The position numbers were made by a program, and so were the translations under genes. Shown here one piece after another: positions 8,504 to 16,628 of a stretch of DNA of 64,000 bases; within the stretch, counting starts at the first letter, position 1; every line of letters starts with the position of its first letter. The stretch comes from an uncultured bacterium (GTDB lineage Bacteria; Bacillota; Clostridia; Lachnospirales; Lachnospiraceae): positions 1-64,000 of the forward strand of contig CAJMNR010000002.1 of NCBI GenBank assembly GCA_905214875.1, read 5' to 3'. The notes beneath the pieces are model-generated. The model was not told the DNA's origin and made no database searches. It was given only the letters and a program-made list of their open reading frames with translations.

Positions 8504-9892
8504 ATGGAAAAATCAATGGAAAAAATAGTCGCATTGGCTAAAGCAAGAGGTTTTGTTTATCCAGGTTCTGAAATCTACGGTGGTTTAGCAAACACTTGGG
8601 ATTACGGTAACTTAGGTGTAGAACTTAAAAATAACGTGAAAAAAGCATGGTGGAAAAAATTCATTCAAGAAAACCCATACAACGTAGGAGTTGACTGTGC
8701 AATCTTAATGAATCCACAAACTTGGGTAGCTTCAGGACATTTAGGAAGTTTCTCTGACCCATTAATGGATTGTAAAGAATGTCGTGAAAGATTTAGAGCA
8801 GATAAGATCATTGAAGATTATATGCAAGAAAACGGAATCGAAATCGAAGGTTCTGTAGATGCATGGTCAAATGAAGAAATGGCTGCCTACATCGATGAAA
8901 AGAATATTTGTTGTCCAAGTTGTGGAAAACATAATTTCACTGATATCCGTCAATTCAACTTAATGTTTAAAACATTCCAAGGTGTTACAGAAGACGCAAA
9001 AAATACTGTTTACTTAAGACCAGAAACAGCTCAAGGTATCTTCGTAAACTTTAAAAATGTTCAAAGAACATCAAGAAAGAAAATCCCATTTGGTATCGGT
9101 CAAGTTGGTAAATCCTTCAGAAATGAAATTACTCCAGGTAACTTCACTTTCCGTACAAGAGAATTTGAACAAATGGAACTTGAATTCTTCTGTGAGCCAG
9201 ATACAGATCTTGAATGGTTTGACTACTGGAAAAACTTCTGTATCAACTGGTTACAGACATTAGGTATTAAAGAAGATGAAATGCGTGTTCGTGATCATGA
9301 AGCAGAAGAATTATCTTTCTACTCTAAAGCAACAAGTGATATCGAATTCTTATTCCCATTCGGATGGGGAGAATTATGGGGTATTGCAGATCGTACAGAT
9401 TATGATTTATCTCGCCATCAAGAAGTTTCTGGTGAAGACTTAAGCTACTTCGATGATGAAAAGAAACAAAAATATGTACCATATGTAATCGAACCATCAT
9501 TAGGTGCTGACCGTGTAACATTAGCATTCCTTTGCCAAGCATATGATGAAGAAGAAATCGGTGAAGGTGATGTAAGAACAGTACTTCACTTCCACCCAGC
9601 ATTAGCTCCAATCAAGATTGGTGTATTACCATTATCTAAGAAATTAGCTGGTCCTGCTGAAGAAATCTATGCTATGCTTAGCAAAGAATACAACTGTGAA
9701 TATGATGATAGAGGAAATATCGGTAAACGTTATAGAAGACAAGATGAAATCGGTACACCATTCTGTATCACATATGACTTTGATTCTGAAGAAGATCATG
9801 CAGTTACAGTTCGTGATAGAGATACAATGCAACAAGAACGTGTTAAAATTGAAGATTTAAAAGCTTATTTTGCTGAAAAATTCGACTTCTAA
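8504..9892 (+). CDS. glyQS: Glycyl-tRNA synthetase, dimeric class II type
   Basis: This 462-residue enzyme charges tRNA-Gly with glycine. It is the alpha2 type found in eukaryotes, archaea and many Firmicutes, not the alpha/beta tetramer. Class II motif 2 is visible as FRNEITP plus RTREFEQMELEFF, and motif 3 as GADRVTLAFL near residue 335. A CxxC pair (CCPSCGKHN near 135) and an earlier CKEC segment lie in the insertion between motifs 1 and 2, and the anticodon-binding domain occupies the last 100 residues (APIKIGVLPLSKK onward). GAGAGGTAG precedes the ATG. Base and codon use (many TTA, AAA, GAA) suggest high expression. No defect is seen. Confidence 0.97.
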   Translation: MEKSMEKIVALAKARGFVYPGSEIYGGLANTWDYGNLGVELKNNVKKAWWKKFIQENPYNVGVDCAILMNPQTWVASGHLGSFSDPLMDCKECRERFRADKIIEDYMQENGIEIEGSVDAWSNEEMAAYIDEKNICCPSCGKHNFTDIRQFNLMFKTFQGVTEDAKNTVYLRPETAQGIFVNFKNVQRTSRKKIPFGIGQVGKSFRNEITPGNFTFRTREFEQMELEFFCEPDTDLEWFDYWKNFCINWLQTLGIKEDEMRVRDHEAEELSFYSKATSDIEFLFPFGWGELWGIADRTDYDLSRHQEVSGEDLSYFDDEKKQKYVPYVIEPSLGADRVTLAFLCQAYDEEEIGEGDVRTVLHFHPALAPIKIGVLPLSKKLAGPAEEIYAMLSKEYNCEYDDRGNIGKRYRRQDEIGTPFCITYDFDSEEDHAVTVRDRDTMQQERVKIEDLKAYFAEKFDF

Positions 9893-9945
9893 GAAGTCAA
9901 GACTCAAAGATAACTGTGTGAATGTGGGCTGAGGGGGAGAAGCAA

Positions 9946-10590
9946 GTGGAAATAAAGACATTTTGTAGAGGCTCCAAGAAATTAGCAATCAAATACCGTT
10001 ATTATTTGAAATATAATCTCGTAGTGGCGCTATGTATCATCGCCCCTGTGATTTTAGTACTTTTTGATTATTATAAGGTCATTGAAGTTGGTAAGCTCCG
10101 CACTAGCACTGCAATTATAGCCATATTATTTATAATATGGCTCATTGTATTATTAATAGGCTTTGCGGGATTTGGTTCTGTAAATGGCCTAAGTTATCAA
10201 ATCTTTGGTATTACATCTGATGGTAAACTTGTTCATTTTTACTTTAAAGACATGCTTAGAAATGGCAAGGTAGTACTTCATTTTAAGCCTTATCATAAAA
10301 AGGAAACAAAGATGGAGTATATTGACGTAATAAAGAAGAAGGAAGAAATCATTAAGGATAAGAATTTCGAAGAGTATTTATGCGTATTGTGTAATGACAA
10401 GGAAGTGCAAAAACAAAGCGATATCTTATTCGAAGTAATGGATGATATACGACTCATAAAGGATAAGAGAAAATATATAGAAGTTAAGTATACGATTGGG
10501 AATTTTAAGACCAAGAAGAAGCTTAAAATCTATAAAAACCTTACCAACATTGATGAACTATATCGTATCCTTGAAAAAAATGTAGCATAA
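9946..10590 (+). CDS. Hypothetical membrane protein with two helices
   Basis: I do not recognise this 214-residue protein. Two transmembrane helices (about residues 22-41 and 55-75) are followed by a charged cytoplasmic domain of about 135 residues, rich in lysine and with alternating beta and helical character (FGITSDGKLVHFYFKDM, IEVKYTIGNFKTKKKL). The layout resembles small YcxB-like membrane proteins, but similarity is not certain. A GTG at 9946 is preferred as start because GGGGGAG lies 6-7 bases upstream; the in-frame ATG at 9922 has no ribosome site. It lies 53 bases after glyQS and is closed by a strong terminator, so it may be read through from glyQS. Confidence 0.6.
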   Translation: MEIKTFCRGSKKLAIKYRYYLKYNLVVALCIIAPVILVLFDYYKVIEVGKLRTSTAIIAILFIIWLIVLLIGFAGFGSVNGLSYQIFGITSDGKLVHFYFKDMLRNGKVVLHFKPYHKKETKMEYIDVIKKKEEIIKDKNFEEYLCVLCNDKEVQKQSDILFEVMDDIRLIKDKRKYIEVKYTIGNFKTKKKLKIYKNLTNIDELYRILEKNVA

Positions 10591-10591
10591 G

Positions 10592-10639
10592 AGAAAGATT
10601 CAAAACAATAAATCCTATTGTTTTGGATCTTTCTTTTTG
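10592..10639 (+). terminator. Intrinsic terminator after the small membrane protein
   Basis: A near-perfect stem of about 19 bp (AGAAAGATTCAAAACAATA against TATTGTTTTGGATCTTTCT, with one G-T) is followed by a TTTTTGTTT run. Confidence 0.85.
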
Positions 10640-10660
10640 TTTATGCGAATAAAAAAATAT

Positions 10661-10676
10661 ATGTAAACGGTTTCAT
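10661..10676 (+). promoter_or_regulatory. Consensus cre site (CcpA binding) upstream of ppdK
   Basis: ATGTAAACGGTTTCAT fits the catabolite-responsive element consensus TGWAANCGNTNWCA without mismatch and is nearly palindromic. It lies about 290 bases upstream of the likely ppdK -10 element and directly behind the preceding terminator. Sites far upstream of a promoter are usually activating in Firmicutes, but a closer undetected promoter would change that reading. Confidence 0.55.
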
Positions 10677-11326
10677 TCTATCCATGCTGGCTCCTTTGCA
10701 GTCGTAAAAAAACATTGATAAAGTTTCAATAATTACTTAAATACATAGTAAATGCATCAGAAGAGATACATATAGGAAAAAACAGTAAATGAAAATAGTT
10801 TCATTGGAAATATTAGTATGATTGACGAAAAATGAACAAACTTTCATAAAAATGAAAAGGGAAAAATAGTATAAATAAACTTTATTTGGAAATATTAATT
10901 CAAGTGCCTCTTATTTTTGAAAATAAATACTTTTTTTTGTAGTTTCTTATCTGCATAAAAATGGAGTATAATAAAATACATTGTTTCAAAAAGAATCTTA
11001 GTGTAGTTTAAAAGTAGCAAAGGCAGTTGTAGAAAAAAGAATACGAGATGTCATATTAACCAATTAGTATTCTGATATATGTGAAAAAATGTAGATTATG
11101 CATAAAAGTATGCTGGTTATTTATAAGGCAAACAAACACAGAATGCAAAATTGGAAGAAATTTATAAAAAATGAAAAATTTATAAAAAAGTATTTTCTTA
11201 CTTGTCCAAGTATGCTAAAATATTTTGTGCAACTGGGAAATGGCATAATTTTGATACTAGCAATGCTGGACTTTGTCGTCCGAATTGTTAAAAAATAAAC
11301 ATATTGTTTAGGAGGTAATTACTAAC
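10677..11326 (+). promoter_or_regulatory. Long A+T-rich control region and leader of ppdK
   Basis: This 650-base stretch has no convincing gene. The best promoter is TTCTTA (10944-10949), 17 bases, TATAAT (10967-10972), which would give a leader of about 350 bases before ppdK. The segment GGAAATATTA occurs twice (near 10806 and 10888) and several short A+T palindromes are present. I could not match the leader to a known riboswitch, and no T-tract terminator stands in it. A 66-codon open frame at 11098-11298 lacks a ribosome site and is not accepted as a gene. Confidence 0.45.
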
Positions 11327-13948
11327 ATGGCAAAATGGGTTTATATGTTTAAAGAAGGCAATGCAGATATGAGAAACCTTCTTGGTGGTAAAGGTGCCAA
11401 CTTAGCCGAAATGACTAACTTAGGCCTGCCAATTCCACAAGGATTTACAGTAACTACTGAGGCATGTACAGATTATTACAACAGCGGAAAGCAAATTACA
11501 AAAGAAATTCAAGATCAAATTTATGAAGCATTAGCAAAAGTTGAAGAACTTCAAGGCAAAAAGTTCGGTGATACAGAAGATCCATTATTAGTTTCTGTAC
11601 GTTCTGGTGCCAGAGCAAGTATGCCTGGTATGATGGATACCATCCTTAACTTAGGACTCAACGATGTTGCCGTAGAAGGATTCGCAAAGAAAACTGGAAA
11701 TCCTAGATTTGCATACGATTCCTATAGAAGATTTATTCAAATGTTCTCTGATGTAGTAATGGAGATGAGTAAGTCATTCTTTGAAGGAATTCTTGATGAA
11801 GTAAAAGAAGCAAAAGGTGCAAAATATGATACAGACCTTACTGCTGAAGATTTAAAAGAAGTTATCACAAAATATAAAGCAATTTATAAAGAAAAGATGG
11901 GAGAGGAATTCCCTCAAGATCCTAAGGTTCAATTAATGGAAGCTGTAAAAGCAGTATTCCGTTCTTGGGATAACCCACGTGCAATCTATTATAGAAGAAT
12001 GAATGATATCCCTGGAGACTGGGGAACAGCCGTAAACGTACAATGCATGGTATTTGGTAATATGGGTAACACATCCGGTACAGGTGTTGCATTTACACGT
12101 AACCCATCTACTGGTGAAGCTAAAATCTATGGTGAATACTTAATCAATGCTCAAGGTGAAGATGTTGTTGCTGGTATTAGAACACCTCAACCTATCACTA
12201 AGTTAGCAGAAGATTTACCAGAATGTTATACACAGTTCATGCAAATCGCTCACACTTTGGAAGAGCATTATAAAGATATGCAGGATATGGAGTTTACAAT
12301 TCAAGAAGGTCAGTTATACTTCTTACAAACTCGTAATGGTAAGAGAACAGCAGCTGCTGCATTACAGATTGCTTGTGATTTAGTTGATGAAGGAAAGATT
12401 TCAAAAGAGACAGCTATCAGCCGTATCGAAGCAAAATCCCTTGATCAATTATTACATCCAGGATTTAATGCGGAAGCTCTTAAGAATGCAAAGGCTGTTG
12501 GAAAAGCACTTCCAGCATCTCCAGGTGCAGCAGCTGGTAAAGTATACTTTACAGCAGAAGAAGCAAAAGCTCATCATGAAGCAGGAGAAAGAGTTGTCCT
12601 TGTACGTCTTGAGACTTCTCCAGAAGATATCGAAGGAATGCATGCTGCAGAAGGTATCTTAACTGTTCGCGGTGGTATGACTAGCCATGCAGCTGTTGTT
12701 GCTCGTGGTATGGGAACAGCATGTGTCTCTGGATGTGGAGATATTAAGATTGATGAAGAAGCAAAACAGTTCACAATTGGTAATCAAACTGTAAAAGAAG
12801 GAGATTATATTTCCTTAGATGGCTCTACAGGTAATATTTATATTGGAGACATCCCAACAGTAGAAGCTTCTATTTCCGGAAACTTCGAGAGAATCATGAA
12901 ATGGGCTGATGAAATCAGAACATTAAAAGTTAGAACAAATGCAGATACTCCAGCAGATGCAGCAAATGCTGTTAAGTTTGGTGCAGAAGGTATCGGTCTT
13001 TGCCGTACAGAGCATATGTTCTTTGATGCAGAAAGAATTCCTAAGATCCGTAAGATGATCTTAAGTAAAACTGTAGAAGCAAGAGAAGAAGCTCTTAATG
13101 AGTTAATTCCATTCCAAAAAGGTGACTTTAAAGCTCTTTATGAAGTTATGGAAGGAAGACCAGTTACTATTCGTTTCTTAGATCCACCTTTACATGAATT
13201 CGTTCCAACTGAGGACGAAGACATTGTTGCATTAGCAAAAGACATGGGTCTTACTGTAGAAGAAGTTAAGGCAACTTGCGATTCCTTACATGAGTTCAAC
13301 CCTATGATGGGACACAGAGGATGCCGTCTTGCTGTAACTTATCCAGAAATTGCTAAGATGCAGACAAGAGCCGTAATGGAAGCAGCTATTGAAGTAAAAG
13401 CTGAAAAAGGATACAATGTTGTACCTGAAATCATGATTCCATTAGTAGGCGAGAAGAAAGAATTAAAATATGTCAAAGACGTAGTTGTTGAGACTGCTGA
13501 ATTAGTTAAGAAAGAAAAGAATTCCGATATCGAGTACCATATTGGTACAATGATTGAAATCCCACGTGCTGCATTAATGGCAGATGAGATTGCTGAAGAA
13601 GCAGAATTCTTCTCATTTGGTACAAATGACTTAACTCAGATGACATTTGGATTCTCTCGTGATGATGCTGGTAAGTTCCTTGATTCTTACTACAGCAATA
13701 AGATTTATGAATCAGATCCATTTGCAAGACTTGATCAGGCTGGTGTTGGTCAATTAGTTAAGATTGCCGCTGAAAAAGGTAAAACAACTAGACCTAATAT
13801 CAAGCTTGGTATCTGTGGAGAACATGGTGGAGATCCATCTACAATCGAATTCTGTCATAGAATTGGATTAACATATGTATCTTGCTCACCATTCCGTGTA
13901 CCAATTGCACGTTTAGCTGCCGCACAAGCTGCTTTGGCAAATAAATAG
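11327..13948 (+). CDS. ppdK: Pyruvate, phosphate dikinase
   Basis: This 873-residue PPDK interconverts pyruvate, ATP and phosphate with phosphoenolpyruvate, AMP and pyrophosphate. Many clostridia use it in glycolysis and gluconeogenesis, sometimes in place of pyruvate kinase. The ATP-grasp domain has the conserved GGKGANLAEM near residue 20. The swivelling domain carries the phosphorylated histidine H454 in GGMTSHAAVVARG. The C-terminal TIM barrel has GICGEHGGDP with the catalytic cysteine near 831. The sequence ends just after the conserved SPFRVPIARLAAAQA segment, so it is full length (Clostridium symbiosum enzyme: 874). AGGAGGT lies about 11 bases before ATG. Likely strongly expressed and, from the cre site, under carbon control. 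Confidence 0.98.
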   Translation: MAKWVYMFKEGNADMRNLLGGKGANLAEMTNLGLPIPQGFTVTTEACTDYYNSGKQITKEIQDQIYEALAKVEELQGKKFGDTEDPLLVSVRSGARASMPGMMDTILNLGLNDVAVEGFAKKTGNPRFAYDSYRRFIQMFSDVVMEMSKSFFEGILDEVKEAKGAKYDTDLTAEDLKEVITKYKAIYKEKMGEEFPQDPKVQLMEAVKAVFRSWDNPRAIYYRRMNDIPGDWGTAVNVQCMVFGNMGNTSGTGVAFTRNPSTGEAKIYGEYLINAQGEDVVAGIRTPQPITKLAEDLPECYTQFMQIAHTLEEHYKDMQDMEFTIQEGQLYFLQTRNGKRTAAAALQIACDLVDEGKISKETAISRIEAKSLDQLLHPGFNAEALKNAKAVGKALPASPGAAAGKVYFTAEEAKAHHEAGERVVLVRLETSPEDIEGMHAAEGILTVRGGMTSHAAVVARGMGTACVSGCGDIKIDEEAKQFTIGNQTVKEGDYISLDGSTGNIYIGDIPTVEASISGNFERIMKWADEIRTLKVRTNADTPADAANAVKFGAEGIGLCRTEHMFFDAERIPKIRKMILSKTVEAREEALNELIPFQKGDFKALYEVMEGRPVTIRFLDPPLHEFVPTEDEDIVALAKDMGLTVEEVKATCDSLHEFNPMMGHRGCRLAVTYPEIAKMQTRAVMEAAIEVKAEKGYNVVPEIMIPLVGEKKELKYVKDVVVETAELVKKEKNSDIEYHIGTMIEIPRAALMADEIAEEAEFFSFGTNDLTQMTFGFSRDDAGKFLDSYYSNKIYESDPFARLDQAGVGQLVKIAAEKGKTTRPNIKLGICGEHGGDPSTIEFCHRIGLTYVSCSPFRVPIARLAAAQAALANK

Positions 13949-13970
13949 AACATGTAATTAAAATGGAGAA

Positions 13971-14010
13971 ACACCTGTATTGGAGTAATTGCTAATACAG
14001 GTGTTTTTTT
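13971..14010 (+). terminator. Intrinsic terminator of ppdK
   Basis: An 11-bp perfect stem (ACACCTGTATT with AATACAGGTGT) and a 12-base loop end in a run of T residues. The pseudogene fragment begins immediately behind it. Confidence 0.9.
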
Positions 14011-14310
14011 GTAGGAGAAGTAAACAAAGAATTACTTCACAATAAATCAAAAGAAGGAACTGTAGTATCAGGAGCATCTTCTTACTTGTATTATAACGAA
14101 GGGATAGAAATAGAAATTGATACAGAACTTAGTAATCGAAGAAAAGGGCTTGCGTTAGCCTGTGGTGCAAAATTAATTCTGGAATGCTTAAAAAGAGGCT
14201 TGCATCCAAGTTGGGACGCAATGAATCGAGAGTAAGTCATGCTATCAGAAAAGCTGGGGTATCATTTTGACCATGAGTATACAGCGTACATAAGTATGAA
14301 AAGTCTGTGA
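14011..14310 (+). pseudogene. Remnant of a GNAT acetyltransferase (GNAT_acetyltran family)
   Basis: One frame reads without interruption from 14011 to an in-frame TAA at 14233-14235, then continues in the same frame to a TGA at 14308. The translation contains SGASSYLYYNEGIEIEID, then NRRKGLALACGAKLILECL, then HPSWDAMNRE, a stop, and LSEKLGYHFDHEYTAY. This is the C-terminal half of the GNAT_acetyltran family, whose usual pattern is GIEIEIDT, RRKGLA, PSWDA-N and EKLGY-F. The N-terminal half and start codon are missing, and the ppdK terminator abuts the fragment. It is therefore a truncated, stop-interrupted relic, probably created by a deletion between ppdK and the ancestral neighbour. Confidence 0.8.
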
Positions 14311-14347
14311 ATAAAATGTGTCAAAAAAACATGAAAAGAACAAAGAT

Positions 14348-14378
14348 TTGACATAAATTTATTAAATTTCCGTTATAG
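14348..14378 (+). promoter_or_regulatory. Candidate promoter for the pyruvyl transferase gene
   Basis: TTGACA (14348-14353) is followed after 19 bases by TTATAG (14373-14378). Spacing is slightly long but the -35 is perfect. The transcript would start about 30 bases before the ATG. Confidence 0.45.
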
Positions 14379-14412
14379 CATAAAACTGTACACTAAACTG
14401 AAGGAGAAAATG

Positions 14413-15792
14413 ATGAAAAAGATTTTAATTAGAGCAGGAATGTCGGTATTCAATGAATACGAAACAGCTGAAATTTTAGCTAAAAACTTAATTGGAAATA
14501 ATATTGGAAATCTTATTTTTTCCTATAGTATGATGCGTACGTTAATGACGGAAGATACACTAATCGATACTATTATGACCACACAGGAAAAGACAGACGA
14601 GGAAATTGACTTTATTAATAGTGAATATGATTGTTTTGTATTACCATTGGCAAATGCATTTCGTGTCAGCTTTATGAAAGAACTAAAGATTATAACGAAC
14701 TTAGTAAAAAAGCTTACGATTCCATGCATTGTTGTAGGCGTTGGAATCCAAGCGGGAGTTGATGAAAACATTGAAAAAGAGTTTGAATTTGATCAGGTAG
14801 CAAAAGAATTCGTAGACGCAGTGCTTGAAAAGTCAAATAAAATCGGTGTTCGAGGAGAGATTACCGGTCGATATTTAACAAAACTAGGATTTAAAAAAGA
14901 AGAAGATTTTACGGTAATAGGATGTCCTTCCATGTATTTGCACGGTGCAAAACTACCTGAGTTACGTGTGACTGAAATTACTAAGGACTCAAAGATTAGT
15001 TTAAACTGGAGAATGGGATTACCAAATAAGGTGAATGACTTTATCCAAAAGAGTATACAAGAAATGAGTAACTATCAGTATGTACCTCAAGTCTTAGATG
15101 AGATTCGACTAATGTACTATGGTGTGCCATTTCCAGAAAATAAATATAAAAATATACCAAGCATGTATCCGGCATCTATGAAGCATAAGTTCTATATGGA
15201 AGATAAGGCAGTTTCATTTATGAACGTAAAGAGCTGGATGGAATATTTAAAAACAAAAGATCTGTCTTTTGGAACTAGAATACACGGAAATATTGTTTCA
15301 ATACTAGCGGGAACCCCATGTTTGATTGTGGCTTCGGATGCTCGTGTACAGGAATTGGCAGAATATCATAATATTCCTCACATTCTTTATACAAATATTG
15401 ATAAAGATACGGATTTGTTTGACTTATGTAAGGAAACAGATTTCTCAAAGATCTATGATGGACATAAAGAGCGATTTGAACATTTTGTAGGATTTTTGAA
15501 TGAAAATGGACTGGATCATATATATAAAGAGCAGTTAGTGGTTGAAGAGGCACCTTTTGATCGTAAATTAAAAGAGGTGAACTTGCAGCCACCATTGACA
15601 CCATTTGTAACGGCCTCTGCTGATGTTCAAGAAAAACGTATTGCTGAAATTTGTGATTGGCATAGGTATCGAATGACAATCCAAAAAGAGGCGCATAAAC
15701 AGGAGGTAGCTTTTTACAAAAACGAAATAAAGCAGTTGAAGAAGAAAAAACGAAGCTTTGTAGAAAGAGTCTATCATAAAGTTTTCCGATGA
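14413..15792 (+). CDS. Polysaccharide pyruvyl transferase family protein
   Basis: This 459-residue protein matches the polysaccharide pyruvyl transferase family (PF04230; CsaB, WcaK), whose members transfer pyruvyl from phosphoenolpyruvate to sugars of cell-wall or capsular glycans. Visible landmarks are NIGNLIFSYSMMR near the start, VVGVGIQAG (about 115), IGVRGEITGRYL (about 150), IGCPSMY (about 175), and the conserved LSFGTRIHGNIVSILAGTPC near residue 290, where the histidine is family-conserved. The C-terminal 60 residues form a basic, probably coiled-coil tail (EIKQLKKKKRSFVERV) not usual for the family. The second of two adjacent ATG codons (14413) has AAGGAG at the better 6-base distance. 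It stands alone, not in a polysaccharide cluster. The substrate is unknown. Confidence 0.85.
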   Translation: MKKILIRAGMSVFNEYETAEILAKNLIGNNIGNLIFSYSMMRTLMTEDTLIDTIMTTQEKTDEEIDFINSEYDCFVLPLANAFRVSFMKELKIITNLVKKLTIPCIVVGVGIQAGVDENIEKEFEFDQVAKEFVDAVLEKSNKIGVRGEITGRYLTKLGFKKEEDFTVIGCPSMYLHGAKLPELRVTEITKDSKISLNWRMGLPNKVNDFIQKSIQEMSNYQYVPQVLDEIRLMYYGVPFPENKYKNIPSMYPASMKHKFYMEDKAVSFMNVKSWMEYLKTKDLSFGTRIHGNIVSILAGTPCLIVASDARVQELAEYHNIPHILYTNIDKDTDLFDLCKETDFSKIYDGHKERFEHFVGFLNENGLDHIYKEQLVVEEAPFDRKLKEVNLQPPLTPFVTASADVQEKRIAEICDWHRYRMTIQKEAHKQEVAFYKNEIKQLKKKKRSFVERVYHKVFR

Positions 15793-15867
15793 TTGGTTGA
15801 AAAAATAAAGGTTTCGCGTTACACTTAGTTCATAAAAATAAGTGGTATGCTTAGAAAGGAGAAGCAT

Positions 15868-16371
15868 ATGCGAAACGAAGTTACAGAAAAAGACATAAAA
15901 AAGATGCAAGAAGAAATTGAGTATCGTAAGCTGGTCGTTCGAAAAAAAGCAATCGAAGCAGTTAAGGAGGCAAGGGCTCAGGGAGACCTTAGCGAAAACT
16001 TTGAGTATTATGCTGCTAAGAAGGATAAGAACAAGAATGAGAGCAGGATACGCTATTTAGAAAGAATGATTAAGACTGCTGTCATAGTTTCAGATGAGTC
16101 GAAAGAGGATGAGATCGGCCTAAACAATACGGTTACCGTTTACTTTGAAGAAGACGATGTGTGTGAAGTATATAAGCTTGTTACTACAGTGCGTGGCAAT
16201 TCCCTTGGTGGCCTCATTAGTATTGAATCACCATTAGGAAAGGCATTATTAGGGCACAAAGTGGGAGATAAAGTTCATATCAAAGTGAATGACTCATATG
16301 GTTATGATGTTGTGGTTAGAAAAATAGAAAATACTGTTGATGATGGAACAGATAAGTTACGTAGTTATTAA
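15868..16371 (+). CDS. greA: Transcription elongation factor GreA
   Basis: This 167-residue Gre factor stimulates RNA polymerase to cleave backtracked transcripts. The N-terminal coiled coil contains the tip motif with its two acidic residues in ARAQGDLSENFEYYAAK (about residues 32-48). The C-terminal FKBP-like domain ends in SPLGKALLGHKVGD. The ATG at 15868 is chosen because AAGGAG (15856-15861) lies 6 bases upstream; an in-frame ATG at 15847 precedes that site. Other greA copies are common in clostridia, so this may be a paralogue. A strong terminator follows. Confidence 0.93.
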   Translation: MRNEVTEKDIKKMQEEIEYRKLVVRKKAIEAVKEARAQGDLSENFEYYAAKKDKNKNESRIRYLERMIKTAVIVSDESKEDEIGLNNTVTVYFEEDDVCEVYKLVTTVRGNSLGGLISIESPLGKALLGHKVGDKVHIKVNDSYGYDVVVRKIENTVDDGTDKLRSY

Positions 16372-16378
16372 GTATAGG

Positions 16379-16436
16379 AATAACTCCAAAATTTAAGGAA
16401 ATATACAAAAAACCTTAGATTTTGGAGTTATTTTAC
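16379..16436 (+). terminator. Intrinsic terminator of greA
   Basis: A stem of about 20 bp (AATAACTCCAAAATTTAAGG against CCTTAGATTTTGGAGTTATT) with few mismatches is followed by TTTTAC. Confidence 0.8.
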
Positions 16437-16476
16437 TTTATAAAAATAAAATTTCAACAAAGAAAAAGGGTTTCGT

Positions 16477-16514
16477 TTGACAAAAATAACGAAAATGAGC
16501 GTACATAATATAAA
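16477..16514 (+). promoter_or_regulatory. Candidate promoter region of the pectate lyase gene
   Basis: A perfect TTGACA is at 16477-16482. Possible -10 hexamers are TACATA (16502) and TATAAA (16509), at longer than ideal spacing. A second TATAAT occurs at 16542 without a good -35. The leader would be 80-120 bases and ends in a very strong GGAGGAG ribosome site. Confidence 0.35.
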
Positions 16515-16628
16515 ATTATATACATTGTCACTATGGAGTGTTATAATCCAAATTGTAGCAATTAAAAAAATGTTACAAACCAAAGGGAGAAAAAAATTAA
16601 CTATTGTGAAAAAAGGAGGAGAAATGAT

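Noticed and set aside
11098..11298. 66-codon open frame in the ppdK leader
   Set aside because: No ribosome site, very A+T/Lys-rich composition, and it lies between the promoter and the strong ribosome site of ppdK.
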